Source: CAYLPU01 sp964385635 | GTDB lineage: Bacteria; Chloroflexota; Anaerolineae; B4-G1 | DNA length: 64,000 bases | NCBI GenBank assembly: GCA_964385635.1 | Contig: CAYLPU010000011.1 | Location: 1 to 64,000 of the forward strand | Reading direction: 5' to 3' | Shown here: positions 8,365 to 16,975 of the stretch, piece by piece | How the letters are laid out: the number at the start of each line of letters is the position of its first letter | Numbering within the stretch: the stretch's first letter is position 1 | Made by a program: the position numbers and the translations under genes | Notes under the pieces: generated by a model | Databases searched by the model: none | What the model was told of the DNA's origin: nothing | What the model saw: the letters and a program-made list of their open reading frames with translations, nothing else

Positions 8365-9810
8365 CTACCAGGGATTGATCTCACCCCGTAAGAACCGGTC
8401 TATGTCGGCGGCGGCCCGTTTGCCGGCACCCATTGCGCTGATGACCGTCGCTGCGCCAGTGACCACGTCCCCGCCAGCCCATACCCGCGGTTTGGTCGCC
8501 CGGCCTGTCTCCTGGTCGGCGACCACCGTGCCCCACTTCGTCCGCTCCAGCCCACCGGCCTCGTTAAAGACCAACGGGTTGGGACTGGTCCCCAGCGCCA
8601 CGATCACCATGTCCACATCCATATCGAACTCGGAGCCCTTGATGGGGATGGGGCGCCGCCGGCCGCTCTCGTCGGGCTCGCCTAGTTCCATGCGGATGCA
8701 GCGCATGCCACACACGTTACTGTGCTCGTCCCCGTAGATCTCCACCGGGTTGGTCAAGAAGTCGAAGATGACTCCCTCCTCCTCGGCGTGATGCACCTCT
8801 TCGGCGCGGGCCGGCACCTCGACCGGCGAGCGCCGGTAGACGATGTGCACCTCGCCGCTCTCCTGGCTGCGTAGTGCCTGTAGACGCAGGCTGCAGCGGG
8901 CGGAGTCCATCGCCACGTTCCCCGCGCCAATCACTGCCACCCTGTTCCCCACCTTGACTGGCGTGTCGTACTCCGGGAAGAGATAGCCCTTCATCAGGTT
9001 CACCCGCGTCAGGAACTCGTTGGCCGAGAGGACGCCGTTGTAGTTGATGCCGGTGATGCGCAGGAACGACGGCAGCCCCGCGCCTGTCCCCAGGAAGACG
9101 GCGTCGAACCCTTGCCCGTCGAGCAGTTCGTCAATCGTGTACAGATTCCCGATCACCGCGTCCAGATGCATTTCGATGCCCAGGCACTCGGCAGCGTAGT
9201 CAATTTCGCCGTGCACCACGCTCTTGGGCAGACGGAACTCTGGGATGCCGTAGACCAGCACGCCGCCGGGGCTGTGCAGCGATTCGAACATTGTCACGTC
9301 GTGTCCCAGCCGTCCCAGGTCCACAGCGCAGGTGAGCCCGGCCGGGCCGGAGCCGACGACGGCGACGCGCTTACCCGTCGGCGTGGCGCGCTCGAGCGGG
9401 CAGACGTGGTGTTCCAATTCGTAGTCGCCCACGAACCGCTCCAGCCGGCCGATTGCCACCGGCTCGCCCTTCTTGGCCAGCACGCACTTGATCTCACACT
9501 GCGTCTCCTGCGGGCAGACCCGGCCGCAGATGGCGGGGAGATTGTTCTTCTCCTTCATCGCCCGCACCGCGCCATCTATGTCCCCCTCCCGCAGCGCCAG
9601 GATGAACTCTGGAATGAGCACCTCCACCGGGCAGCCCTCCACACAAAGAGGTTTCGCGCATTGCAGGCACCGCTCCGCCTCCTGCTGTGCCAGCTCCAGC
9701 GTGAAGCCGAGCGCCACTTCGTCGAAATTGGCCCGCCTGACGAGCGCATCTTGAGTCGGCATCGTCTGGCGGGGGATTTGCAACCGTTCTCTGTTGGTCA
9801 ATTCAGTCAC
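8365..9810 (-). CDS. nfnB: NfnB-type NADPH oxidoreductase (glutamate synthase small-subunit family)
   Basis: 481 residues. N-terminal cysteine clusters (CLQCAKPLC..GCP and CGRVCP...CEIKC) bind two [4Fe-4S] centres. An FAD GxGxxG site (VVGSGPAGLTCA), an NAD(P) site (VIGAGNVAMDSARC) and the terminal ATVISAMGAGKRAA block follow. Paired directly with an NfnA-like gene, it fits the bifurcating transhydrogenase NfnAB, which couples reduced ferredoxin and NADH oxidation to NADP+ reduction. SudAB (sulfide dehydrogenase) is the alternative name for the same pair. The GTG at 9810 is favoured: it follows GGAGGT by nine bases, and the protein then starts like homologues (TNRERLQIPRQ). Confidence 0.88.
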   Translation of the reverse strand: MTELTNRERLQIPRQTMPTQDALVRRANFDEVALGFTLELAQQEAERCLQCAKPLCVEGCPVEVLIPEFILALREGDIDGAVRAMKEKNNLPAICGRVCPQETQCEIKCVLAKKGEPVAIGRLERFVGDYELEHHVCPLERATPTGKRVAVVGSGPAGLTCAVDLGRLGHDVTMFESLHSPGGVLVYGIPEFRLPKSVVHGEIDYAAECLGIEMHLDAVIGNLYTIDELLDGQGFDAVFLGTGAGLPSFLRITGINYNGVLSANEFLTRVNLMKGYLFPEYDTPVKVGNRVAVIGAGNVAMDSARCSLRLQALRSQESGEVHIVYRRSPVEVPARAEEVHHAEEEGVIFDFLTNPVEIYGDEHSNVCGMRCIRMELGEPDESGRRRPIPIKGSEFDMDVDMVIVALGTSPNPLVFNEAGGLERTKWGTVVADQETGRATKPRVWAGGDVVTGAATVISAMGAGKRAAADIDRFLRGEINPW

Positions 9811-9812
9811 GA

Positions 9813-10658
9813 CTAATCTACCTCCAATTGGCATCGGTGTTGCCACTGCTCGACTGCCTGCTTTTCCTCCTCCAGGTAGAACCGTTGCCGGGCCAGCAGC
9901 AGGTTCCAGTCCACCTGGTGTGCGTCGAACTCAGGCCCATCCACGCACACGAACTTCGCACCGTCGGTCAACTGCACCCGACAGCCGCCGCACATGCCCG
10001 TCCCATCAATCATAATCGTGTTCAGGCTGACGATGGTGGGCACTTTGAAAGGTTCTGTCGTTGCAGCGCAGAACTTCATCATGATCGCCGGCCCGATGAC
10101 CCACGCCCGGGCGATTTCTCCGTCGCGCTGTTCCAGCAACTCCTTGAGCGGTTCGGTGACTAGCGCTTTGCGCCCATAAGAGCCGTCGTCGGTGCAGACG
10201 ATCAGTTCGTCGCTGACTGAGCGCATCTTGTCTTCCCAGAAGAGCAGTTCACGAGTGCGCGCCCCGATGATCGAGATGACGGTATTGCCGGCTTCTTTGA
10301 GCGCCCGCGTGATGGGGTAGAGGGGCGCGATGCCAACACCGCCCCCTACACATACGACAGTCCCGTAGTTCTTGATCTCGGTCGGATGTCCGAGTGGCCC
10401 GGTGAAAGTGGCCAATTCGTCACCCGGCTCAAGTGTCCCCATGTGCATCGTCGTCTTGCCGACCTCCTGGAAGATGAGCGTGATGGTACCCGCTTCCTGG
10501 TCGTAGTCGGCGACGGTGAGCGGTATGCGTTCTCCACGTTCGTCGACGCGCACGATGACGAACTGGCCTGCCCGTGTCTTGCGTGCCACTTCCGGTGCGG
10601 CGATGACCATCAACTTGTTGACCTCGCTGAGTATTTCCTTGTGCAAGATTTTGTACAC
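9813..10658 (-). CDS. nfnA: NfnA-type FAD/NAD-binding [2Fe-2S] subunit
   Basis: 281 residues of the sulfide/dihydroorotate dehydrogenase-like electron-transfer family. After an FAD beta-barrel (AGQFVIVRVDERGERIPLT) comes the NAD module (VVCVGGGVGIAPLYP). The C-terminal CGGCRV motif with a further Cys in AKFVCVDGPEF ligates a [2Fe-2S] cluster. The GTG at 10658 has GGGAGG six bases upstream and gives the usual N-terminus (YKILHKEIL). The stop lies two bases before the NfnB start, so the two are cotranscribed. Confidence 0.88.
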   Translation of the reverse strand: MYKILHKEILSEVNKLMVIAAPEVARKTRAGQFVIVRVDERGERIPLTVADYDQEAGTITLIFQEVGKTTMHMGTLEPGDELATFTGPLGHPTEIKNYGTVVCVGGGVGIAPLYPITRALKEAGNTVISIIGARTRELLFWEDKMRSVSDELIVCTDDGSYGRKALVTEPLKELLEQRDGEIARAWVIGPAIMMKFCAATTEPFKVPTIVSLNTIMIDGTGMCGGCRVQLTDGAKFVCVDGPEFDAHQVDWNLLLARQRFYLEEEKQAVEQWQHRCQLEVD

Positions 10659-10768
10659 AGACTGCCTCCCAATCTTTTTGTGCTTCACAGTGCGCACAAA
10701 GGATACCGCTATTTCGCCCGATAGTCAAGTTGCGTTCAGCGTGCTTACGGCGTGACATTTCTCATCAT

Positions 10769-10797
10769 TTGACCTCTCGTCCTTCTGATGCTACAAT
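10769..10797 (+). promoter_or_regulatory. Strong sigma-70-like promoter
   Basis: TTGACC (10769-10774), a 17-bp spacer and TACAAT (10792-10797), each five of six to consensus. Predicted transcription starts near 10804, which excludes the ATG at 10801 and favours the in-frame ATG at 10825. Confidence 0.7.
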
Positions 10798-10824
10798 AGA
10801 ATGAGAGCAAGATTGGGACAGTGG

Positions 10825-11265
10825 ATGGCCCACGTGGCAACCGGTTACACAGTTGATGAACTGATCTCCGTATGTATCGCCCGCCAGGTGGCCGACGGCG
10901 ACGTTCTCGCGCAGGGAATCGCCACGCCGCTGGTTATGGCGGGCTATTTGTTGGCCAAACACACCCACGCGCCCCACGTTTCTTTCGCCTCGGCCGCTGG
11001 CAACGCACTGGTAGACAAACCTTGTGTTCGGGCTGTTGGCGTGGCGGTGGAGAAAATCCGCGTCAAGACAGGCATTCCCCTCGAGGCCGCTCCCGACCTG
11101 CGCGAGACCGAACTACTGAAGGTTGAAGAAGTCCAATTATTACGTGAGGTGATTGACCCGCTGGGCATCCGTCGCCTGGAGACCCTCAGCGATGGGGCGC
11201 GCAAGCGTGCCCTGCGGGAGATATTGGAGAGTGAGAAACAGGCTGCGTCGCAGGGCCTTACTTAA
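10825..11265 (+). CDS. CoA-transferase beta-subunit-like protein, internally deleted
   Basis: About 146 residues. The first 65 or so (YTVDELISVCIARQ, GIATPLVMAGYLLAK, VSFASAAGNALV) match the N-terminus of glutaconate/IpdB-type CoA-transferase beta subunits. The rest (EKIRVKTGIPLEAAPDLRE, REVIDPLGIRRLE) matches their extreme C-terminus. Full-length relatives are about 260-280 residues, so roughly 120-130 central residues, including the core fold, are missing although the frame is open. No alpha subunit is adjacent. It is most likely a decaying remnant. Confidence 0.65.
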   Translation: MAHVATGYTVDELISVCIARQVADGDVLAQGIATPLVMAGYLLAKHTHAPHVSFASAAGNALVDKPCVRAVGVAVEKIRVKTGIPLEAAPDLRETELLKVEEVQLLREVIDPLGIRRLETLSDGARKRALREILESEKQAASQGLT

Positions 11266-11442
11266 CCACAAGTGTAACTACTCAGCCACCCCCACGCGGA
11301 GCGTTGAAACGCCCCGCTGATACGGCGAAACCCGTTAAAACGGGTTAGAAAGTCGCGTTTTAGTGCGTTTTAACGCACTTTGCGTATCAGCCGATGGTTT
11401 CAACCATCGGCGGGGCAAACGGGTGAGTAGTTACCCACAAGT
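11266..11442 (+). mobile_element. 161-bp MITE-like element, copy 1, with 8-bp target-site duplication
   Basis: The element spans 11274-11434. Its ends are perfect 11-bp inverted repeats (GTAACTACTCA / TGAGTAGTTAC). It is flanked by the direct repeat CCACAAGT at 11266-11273 and 11435-11442. Internally it has palindromes at 11301-11312, 11329-11346, 11362-11379 and 11390-11411. A 9-bp pair (GCTGATACG 11316-11324 with CGTATCAGC 11383-11391) encloses two of them. It has no ORF. An identical copy lies in reverse orientation at 34608-34768. GTAA ends with 8-bp duplications are, from memory, typical of the IS66 family, so an IS66-type transposase may move it in trans. It lies just before the ribosome site of the aminotransferase gene. 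Confidence 0.9.
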
Positions 11443-11461
11443 CTCAATTAGGAGGTGAGTC

Positions 11462-12706
11462 ATGGAATCGAATCTCGATCTGAACCGCGCCATACCAGTG
11501 TTGGATTGGGCTCCACATCTGGCCTCGCGCACAGAAAGTATGAAGAGTTCCGCTATCCGCGAATTGCTCAAGCTGACTCAAGATCCAGACGTGATCTCCT
11601 TCGCGGGAGGCTTGCCAGCCCCGGACTTCTTCCCCCTGCGCGAGATCGAAGAAGCCTGCCGGTACATCATCCGCGCGGACGGCGCTAGAGCACTGCAATA
11701 TGGTGCCACCGAGGGATACGGACCGCTCAAGGAGTACCTGGCTACCACAATGCATAAGTATGGCGTCCCGGCTGTGCCAGGCAACCTCCTGCTGACCAAT
11801 GGCTCTCAGCAGGCTCTGGATCTGGTTGGAAAACTGTTCATTGACCCCGGCGACTACATCCTCACTGGACGCCCCACTTACCTGGGAGCAATCCAGGCCT
11901 GGAACGCTTATCAGGTGCGTTACCACACTGTGCGCCTCGACGACGACGGCATGGTTGTGGACGAGATGGAGCATGCTTACGAAAAGGTGCTTGCCGATTC
12001 CGGCGAGCCGCCCAAGTTCATTTACGTGCTGCCCAATTTCCACAATCCTGCCGGTACGACGATGCCTCTGGAGCGCCGCAAGCGGCTGGCTGAAATCGCC
12101 ACGAGACTGGATCTCCCCGTCGTCGAGGACGATCCCTACGGCCAGTTGCGGTACGAAGGAGAGGACATTCCTCCCATCGGCACCTTCATCCCCGAGCGTA
12201 CAATTTACCTGGGGACCTTTTCCAAGATCCTGTCCCCGGGTCTGCGGCTGGGATGGATCGTATGTCCAGAGGTACTGATGCAACGCTTTGTGCAGGCCAA
12301 GCAGGGCGCTGACCTGCACACGAGTAGCTTTGTTCAATACATCGCCAACGACATCTGCCAGCGGGGCCTGATCAAGCCACACGTCAAGCGACTGTGCGAT
12401 GCCTACAGAGAGCGGCGGGACACGATGCTTGATGCGTTGGCTGAATTCTGGCCCGACGGTAGCAGTTGGACCCGTCCGCAAGGCGGGTTGTTTCTTTGGG
12501 CCCGCGTGCCGGAGCCCATTGACACGCTTGAGTTCTCGAAGGAGATCGTCGCCGAGAAAGTCGCCTATGTGCCTGGCGTCCACTTCTACCCCAACCAGGA
12601 TGGGGGGCGCAATGCCATGCGGCTCAACTTCTCCTACTGCCCGCCGGATGTCATCGTCGAAGGTATCCGCAGGCTGGGCGCGGTGCTGAAGAAGGCATTG
12701 AGGTAG
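11462..12706 (+). CDS. PLP-dependent class I/II aminotransferase (LysN/2-aminoadipate-like)
   Basis: 414 residues of fold-type I. Markers in order: FAGGLPAPDFFP, LQYGATEGYGPLKEYL, TNGSQQALDLVGK, LPNFHNPAGTTM, the VVEDDPYGQLRY strand carrying the PLP-ring Asp/Tyr, and the Schiff-base lysine in YLGTFSKILSPGLRLGW. This set is typical of the MocR-related 2-aminoadipate / aromatic or branched-chain transaminase group. Substrate specificity is not deducible. TAGGAGG precedes the ATG. The mobile element immediately upstream may affect its transcription or leader. Confidence 0.88.
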   Translation: MESNLDLNRAIPVLDWAPHLASRTESMKSSAIRELLKLTQDPDVISFAGGLPAPDFFPLREIEEACRYIIRADGARALQYGATEGYGPLKEYLATTMHKYGVPAVPGNLLLTNGSQQALDLVGKLFIDPGDYILTGRPTYLGAIQAWNAYQVRYHTVRLDDDGMVVDEMEHAYEKVLADSGEPPKFIYVLPNFHNPAGTTMPLERRKRLAEIATRLDLPVVEDDPYGQLRYEGEDIPPIGTFIPERTIYLGTFSKILSPGLRLGWIVCPEVLMQRFVQAKQGADLHTSSFVQYIANDICQRGLIKPHVKRLCDAYRERRDTMLDALAEFWPDGSSWTRPQGGLFLWARVPEPIDTLEFSKEIVAEKVAYVPGVHFYPNQDGGRNAMRLNFSYCPPDVIVEGIRRLGAVLKKALR

Positions 12707-12752
12707 TAACAGGCGACCAGCAAGAGGGCAGGCATCGCGGACGGTGCCGGTG

Positions 12753-12772
12753 CCGGCCCGGTACTGGGCCGG
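12753..12772. other. GC-rich hairpin downstream of the aminotransferase
   Basis: A perfect 7-bp stem, CCGGCCC (12753-12759) with GGGCCGG (12766-12772), six-base loop, no U-tract. It could slow or end transcription from the aminotransferase gene but is not a canonical terminator. Confidence 0.3.
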
Positions 12773-12828
12773 CGGCCAGCGTACAGTGCAGGAGATCGGC
12801 CAGAGGGTCGCGCTGTTGGTGCAGCCGT

Positions 12829-12857
12829 TTGCTCCTTTGGGATTGTAGGGGTATACT
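12829..12857 (+). promoter_or_regulatory. Probable promoter of the STAND-BTAD regulator
   Basis: TTGCTC (12829-12834), 17-bp spacer, TATACT (12852-12857). The same -35 hexamer is used before ftsY in this window. The leader to the TTG start is about 63 bases. Confidence 0.5.
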
Positions 12858-12926
12858 TTATGAAATTGTGATTTTGTGCGAGTTTAGTGAATCGGCGCAT
12901 CGGCGATCGCAGGAGTCTTTAAAGCG

Positions 12927-15900
12927 TTGGTTGTCCCTGAGTTCACTCTCGTCCGTTCCAAACTGCTCGTGCCCAGCCCCTCCGGCCTATTGCATCGGCC
13001 GCGGGTGTGCCAGGCCATCGAGCGGGGGCTCGAGCGCAAGTTGACGCTTGTCTCTGCCCCGGCTGGCTACGGCAAGACCTCGGCGCTGGTGGATTTTGCG
13101 CAGCACAGCCCTGTGCCGGTGTGTTGGTACACCGCCGACGAGCGCGACCGTGATCTGAGCGTGTTCATCGAGTACCTGGTGGGCGCGATTGGCGAGCGCT
13201 TCCGCGGCTTCGGCGGGCGAAGCCGCGCGGCGTTGGCTTCCCTGGCCGGTGATCTTTTCCACGACCCGACCGCTATTGTGGGAGAGTTGGTCAACGAGAT
13301 GCTTGAGATTGACACATCCTTCGTCGTGGTGGTGGACAACTACGATGGACTGGACGGTGGCTTTGGTATCCGAACCTTCGTCCACCGTCTGCTTGAAATC
13401 CTGCCCTTCAATTGCCACCTGATGCTGGGTAGTCGTGTGTTACCCGACGTTCCTGTCGCACACCTGGTTGCCAAGCGCCAACTCGTCGGTCTGACGGCAC
13501 GGGACCTGCGCTTCGCCTCCCAGGAGATCCGGGATCTTCTGCGATCATCGTGGGTTGAGGTGTCTGAAAGCCAGGCGGAAGCGATAGCTGCCAACTCCGA
13601 GGGCTGGATCACCGGTGTCCTGCTGCTGGCCGATATGTTGCGCGACGAGAGTAAGGCTGCCCTGCTCGATGAGGAGATGGCCACTGCCGAGACGTACGGC
13701 TACCTGGCCAGTGAGGTCTTGAACCGGCAGCCGCCCGACATTCAGTATTTCCTATGCGTCTCGGCTGTGCTGCGTGAGATGTCGTCACGGCTGTGCCGCC
13801 AGGTACTGCAGATCAGGGAGTCGCTTGCTCTGCTGGCGGAGGTGGAGCGGCGTAGTCTCTTCGTCACCCGCTTTGGGAGAGGGGCTGCGGCGACCTATCG
13901 CTACCACAATCTGTTCCGTGATTTCCTGCACGAGCAGTTGCGCCAGCGCGATCCGGCCCGCTACACTGAACTGCACCTGCGCGCCGCGAAGCGGTTCGAG
14001 CGAGACGATGGGGTTGAGGAGGCAGTGTATCACTATCTGGCAGCCGAGGACTATCCAGGCGCGACGACGCTGGTGGAGCGGGTGGCGATGGAGTGGTTCA
14101 CGCGGGGGCGAGTCGAGACGCTCCTGCGCTGGGCGGAGGCACTGCCCGGGGAGGCCAGAGCCCAGGCTCCATGGCTGACGTTCTATCAGAGCAGGGTGCT
14201 CACCGATCGTTACGACTACGAGGGGGCGCAGCAGGCGCTGGCCCACGCCGAGGCCGGGTTCGCCGCCCGGAAAGATATGGCACGTCTGGCCAAGGTGCAC
14301 AACCAGCGTGCGCTGCTGGGTTTCTTTGGAGGTCGCTACGAGGACACGATTGTGGAAGCACAGACGGCGCTGGACATGCTGGATCAGGACGAAGTAATGG
14401 AGCGGGCGGAGGCGCAGCGGCTTATCGGACTGGCCTATGTGGGACTTGGGCGTCTCGCTGAGGGGGTCGCCAAACTGCAGGAAGCGTTGGCTCTGTTTCG
14501 GAAGGTTGGCAGCCCCTACGATGTGGTCAACTTGTTGCGGGATTTGGTGCTCGCACTTACTGCTCAGGGATGCTTTGATGAAGCGGTCACCTGTGCAAGC
14601 GAGGCGTTGGCCGTTGGACGACGGTTGGGAGCGCCGACACAACTGGCTGGGGTGCTCAACGATGTGGGCTGCCTCCACTACGCTCGTGGGGAGTATCGGG
14701 AAGCGCTGGCACTATACGAGGAGGGGCTGGCGGCAGCGCGACGCGGGGGCGATTTGCGGTACCAGGCCTACATCTCGGTGGGGATGGCTGATGTCCACCG
14801 TGACGTTGGGGACTACGCGCGCGCTGAACCTCTGTACAACGCCGGCTGGCAGATGTCGCGGGAGGGCGAGCCGGGCCTGGCAGTCTATATCCTGGCAGCG
14901 CAGGCGGATATGAACCGCTGGCGGGGAGATCATGCACAGGCGCTCGTTTTGTTGGGACAGGCGCGCCAGTTGGCTGAAGAAAAGGGGTTGGATTTTGAGG
15001 AGCGCGGGCCGCTGCTTGTGGCCGAGGGGATCGCGTTGGCCGAAAGCGGTGAGGTCGAAGCCGGTCTTCGTCTTCTCTCCGATGCTGTTCGTTTCCTGGG
15101 GCAGCGGCAGGCGAAGCGAGAGTTGGCCCGGGCCCGATTCCTGCTGGCCAGGACTTACTTTCTGGCTGGGGACAAGCCACATGCCGTTGCCGAGTTGCGC
15201 CGGGCGATGGATCTGGCGGACGAGATCGGCACGCACCAGTTTGCGGTTGTGGAGGGGCAGCACGCCGAGGATCTGTTGGGACTTGGCGTCGCCGGGGGCA
15301 TAGCGGATTGCCGTGCCATTGCTGAGAGGGTGCAACAGTTGAATGTCTTCGGGGAGGAGCAGGTGCAGGCCGGTGCAGAGGTGAAAGAAGGTACGGTGAG
15401 CCGCCTGGAGATCTATGCTCTTGGAGGGGGGCGGGTCGTCTACGATGGGCACACGGTCGCCTCATCCGAGTGGCAGGCGGCGATGGCTAAGGAGTTGTTC
15501 TTTTACATCCTCCTACATGGGCCTCTGGAGCGGGATGTTATTGGTTCAGTGTTCTGGCCCGATTTATCCGCGAAAAAGACGACCGACAGTTTCCACACCA
15601 CGCTTTACCGGGTACGCCGCGCCTTGGGCGCCGAGGCCGTGGTGGTGGAGGAAGGGCGGTACCGGCTGGGCGACGTGGACTGCTGGTTCGACGTCGAGGA
15701 GTTTGAGGCGTCGGTCGAGCGGGCGCGGCTCTTACCGCCTCACGACTGGCGGACGGAGGACCTGTGGCGGCGTGCGGTGGCGCTCTACCGGGGAGATTTC
15801 CTGCCTGAGGTGGGGCGGGTGTGGTGTGTGCCGAAGCGGGAGGCGCTCCGGGAGCTGTACCTCGAGGCGTTGGTCGGGGTGGGACGATGCCACGAGGCGC

Positions 15901-16133
15901 GGAGGGAGTTTGAAGGGGCGATCGGCTGGTACAGGCGGACCTTGGAGGTGGACGAACTGCGCGAGGACGTACATCGGCGCATCATGCACTGTTACGCCGA
16001 GGCAGGCCGGCGTTCTGAGGCGCTGGCTCAATACCACCATTGCCAGGAGATTCTCAGGCGGGAGTTGGATATCGAACCATCGGTTGAGACAAAGAGATTG
16101 TACGAACGGATCGCTGGAAAAAGGCCGGACTGA
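12927..16133 (+). CDS. STAND ATPase transcriptional regulator with TPR and BTAD domains
   Basis: 1068 residues. A MalT-like N-terminus carries a P-loop (SAPAGYGKTS, about residues 43-52) and a Walker B-like VVVVDNYD. A winged-helix region and a long TPR-like superhelix follow (repeats such as GEYREALALYEEGLAAARRG). The C-terminal ~240 residues resemble an OmpR-type winged helix plus bacterial transcriptional activator domain of SARP regulators (TTLYRVRRALG, YRGDFLPE, LRELYLEAL, EILRRELDIEPS). Such proteins bind DNA after nucleotide- and ligand-driven oligomerisation. The start is a TTG; no strong Shine-Dalgarno is seen. The small ORFs downstream are plausible partners or targets. Confidence 0.85.
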   Translation: MVVPEFTLVRSKLLVPSPSGLLHRPRVCQAIERGLERKLTLVSAPAGYGKTSALVDFAQHSPVPVCWYTADERDRDLSVFIEYLVGAIGERFRGFGGRSRAALASLAGDLFHDPTAIVGELVNEMLEIDTSFVVVVDNYDGLDGGFGIRTFVHRLLEILPFNCHLMLGSRVLPDVPVAHLVAKRQLVGLTARDLRFASQEIRDLLRSSWVEVSESQAEAIAANSEGWITGVLLLADMLRDESKAALLDEEMATAETYGYLASEVLNRQPPDIQYFLCVSAVLREMSSRLCRQVLQIRESLALLAEVERRSLFVTRFGRGAAATYRYHNLFRDFLHEQLRQRDPARYTELHLRAAKRFERDDGVEEAVYHYLAAEDYPGATTLVERVAMEWFTRGRVETLLRWAEALPGEARAQAPWLTFYQSRVLTDRYDYEGAQQALAHAEAGFAARKDMARLAKVHNQRALLGFFGGRYEDTIVEAQTALDMLDQDEVMERAEAQRLIGLAYVGLGRLAEGVAKLQEALALFRKVGSPYDVVNLLRDLVLALTAQGCFDEAVTCASEALAVGRRLGAPTQLAGVLNDVGCLHYARGEYREALALYEEGLAAARRGGDLRYQAYISVGMADVHRDVGDYARAEPLYNAGWQMSREGEPGLAVYILAAQADMNRWRGDHAQALVLLGQARQLAEEKGLDFEERGPLLVAEGIALAESGEVEAGLRLLSDAVRFLGQRQAKRELARARFLLARTYFLAGDKPHAVAELRRAMDLADEIGTHQFAVVEGQHAEDLLGLGVAGGIADCRAIAERVQQLNVFGEEQVQAGAEVKEGTVSRLEIYALGGGRVVYDGHTVASSEWQAAMAKELFFYILLHGPLERDVIGSVFWPDLSAKKTTDSFHTTLYRVRRALGAEAVVVEEGRYRLGDVDCWFDVEEFEASVERARLLPPHDWRTEDLWRRAVALYRGDFLPEVGRVWCVPKREALRELYLEALVGVGRCHEARREFEGAIGWYRRTLEVDELREDVHRRIMHCYAEAGRRSEALAQYHHCQEILRRELDIEPSVETKRLYERIAGKRPD

Positions 16134-16252
16134 GCGCATCGTTTTTCTCTCACCACGGAGCAACGCACAGGAGGTCGCTTAACGTCGCCGCGCCCCCGGC
16201 GTCCTCTGCGGTGAGATACGGGTAAGCACGAGAGAACTCGAACTTGATCTGT

Positions 16253-16282
16253 AGAGGCTGCCGCAGAGCAGCCTCTTTGCTT
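16253..16282 (+). terminator. Probable terminator of the regulator gene
   Basis: A 9-bp stem, AGAGGCTGC (16253-16261) with GCAGCCTCT (16268-16276), six-base loop, followed by TTGCTT. The U-tract is short, so termination may be partial. Confidence 0.5.
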
Positions 16283-16387
16283 ATCTGGTTGTCAGAGGTT
16301 CGTTCAGAGTTCTGTGCTATCCTTATGCTGAATTTGGGGCGGGTCGTACTAGATTTTGGGCGGGTTTGGGCGGGAAGGAGGGTAACG

Positions 16388-16582
16388 ATGGAGAACGTAC
16401 GTGGTAAGCTGGCCTTGGCGCTGATGACGTTTATGCTGCTCCTGGTGCTGGCTCTTGGGCCTGCGGCCCCTGGCGCGGCTGCTCGGATGGCGGAGCCCCA
16501 GGCTGGTGCGGTGGAAGTGTTGGACGGGCTGCATGGCCTGTTGGCAAGCCCGCATGGCGGCGGCAGCAGTGGTGGGGGGTAG
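16388..16582 (+). CDS. Small secreted Gly-rich-tailed peptide
   Basis: 64 residues: a short charged start (MENVRGK), a hydrophobic stretch of about 20 residues ending near PGAAA (a Sec signal or single helix), then a short mature segment ending in GGGSSGGG. AAGGAGGG lies before the ATG with good spacing. The stop is directly followed by the next ATG, so the two small genes form a coupled unit. I recognise no family. Position and size fit a secreted peptide or RiPP-type accessory. Confidence 0.6.
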   Translation: MENVRGKLALALMTFMLLLVLALGPAAPGAAARMAEPQAGAVEVLDGLHGLLASPHGGGSSGGG

Positions 16583-16792
16583 ATGATGTCAACACGAAGG
16601 ATTGATGAGTTGGTCTGGACGGCCTTCACCGATTCCGCTTTCCGCGAGCGGTTACTCAACGGTCATCGCCGCGAGGTGTTGACCACTCTCAGTCTCACGG
16701 AGGCGGAACGGCGGGTCGTGCTGGCGGTGAAGGCCGACACGCTGGAGGCGTTCGCCGGGGAGCTCTGCCAGCCGGGGTTCGTTGGGGCCTAG
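16583..16792 (+). CDS. Small Os1348/NHLP-type leader-like peptide
   Basis: 69 residues with the look of the Os1348/NHLP-clan leader: a helical segment with TDSAFRERLLNGH (compare D..FR..LL.DP in the family), then LSLTEAERRVVLAVKADTL and a short tail containing one Cys (ELCQPGFVGA). In the family, such leaders guide modification of a C-terminal core peptide. Here the possible core is only about ten residues and no maturase lies nearby, so a precursor role is inference. It follows the secreted peptide gene without a gap. Confidence 0.55.
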   Translation: MMSTRRIDELVWTAFTDSAFRERLLNGHRREVLTTLSLTEAERRVVLAVKADTLEAFAGELCQPGFVGA

Positions 16793-16975
16793 GATGCCAC
16801 ACTTCTGAATGTGGCTGTGGCCCTTATGCGTGGTGGCTCCCTGGGGGTGTAGGACACGCCCGTGTCGCAGGCGGGGATGTGTAGGCGGGGCGCGTTCATT
16901 CTGGCGGCTAGGGGACAGCGCACATAGTGTAGCGAAAGGAGGGCCTATACGAGGGCGGAGAAAGGTATTGTCACA

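Noticed and set aside
10801..10824. ATG at 10801 as start of the CoA-transferase-like gene
   Set aside because: The promoter predicts transcription starting about 10804, after this ATG; the in-frame ATG at 10825 is used instead.
11274..11434. Mobile element copy 1 as a riboswitch or attenuator of the aminotransferase
   Set aside because: The identical inverted copy elsewhere and the 8-bp target duplications identify it as an inserted element, though it may still affect expression.
11444..12583. 379-codon minus-strand frame over the aminotransferase
   Set aside because: The plus-strand aminotransferase has all catalytic motifs; this is its shadow.
16793..16975. Structured RNA between the small peptide genes
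   Set aside because: GC-rich but no consistent hairpin or known motif could be drawn by eye.
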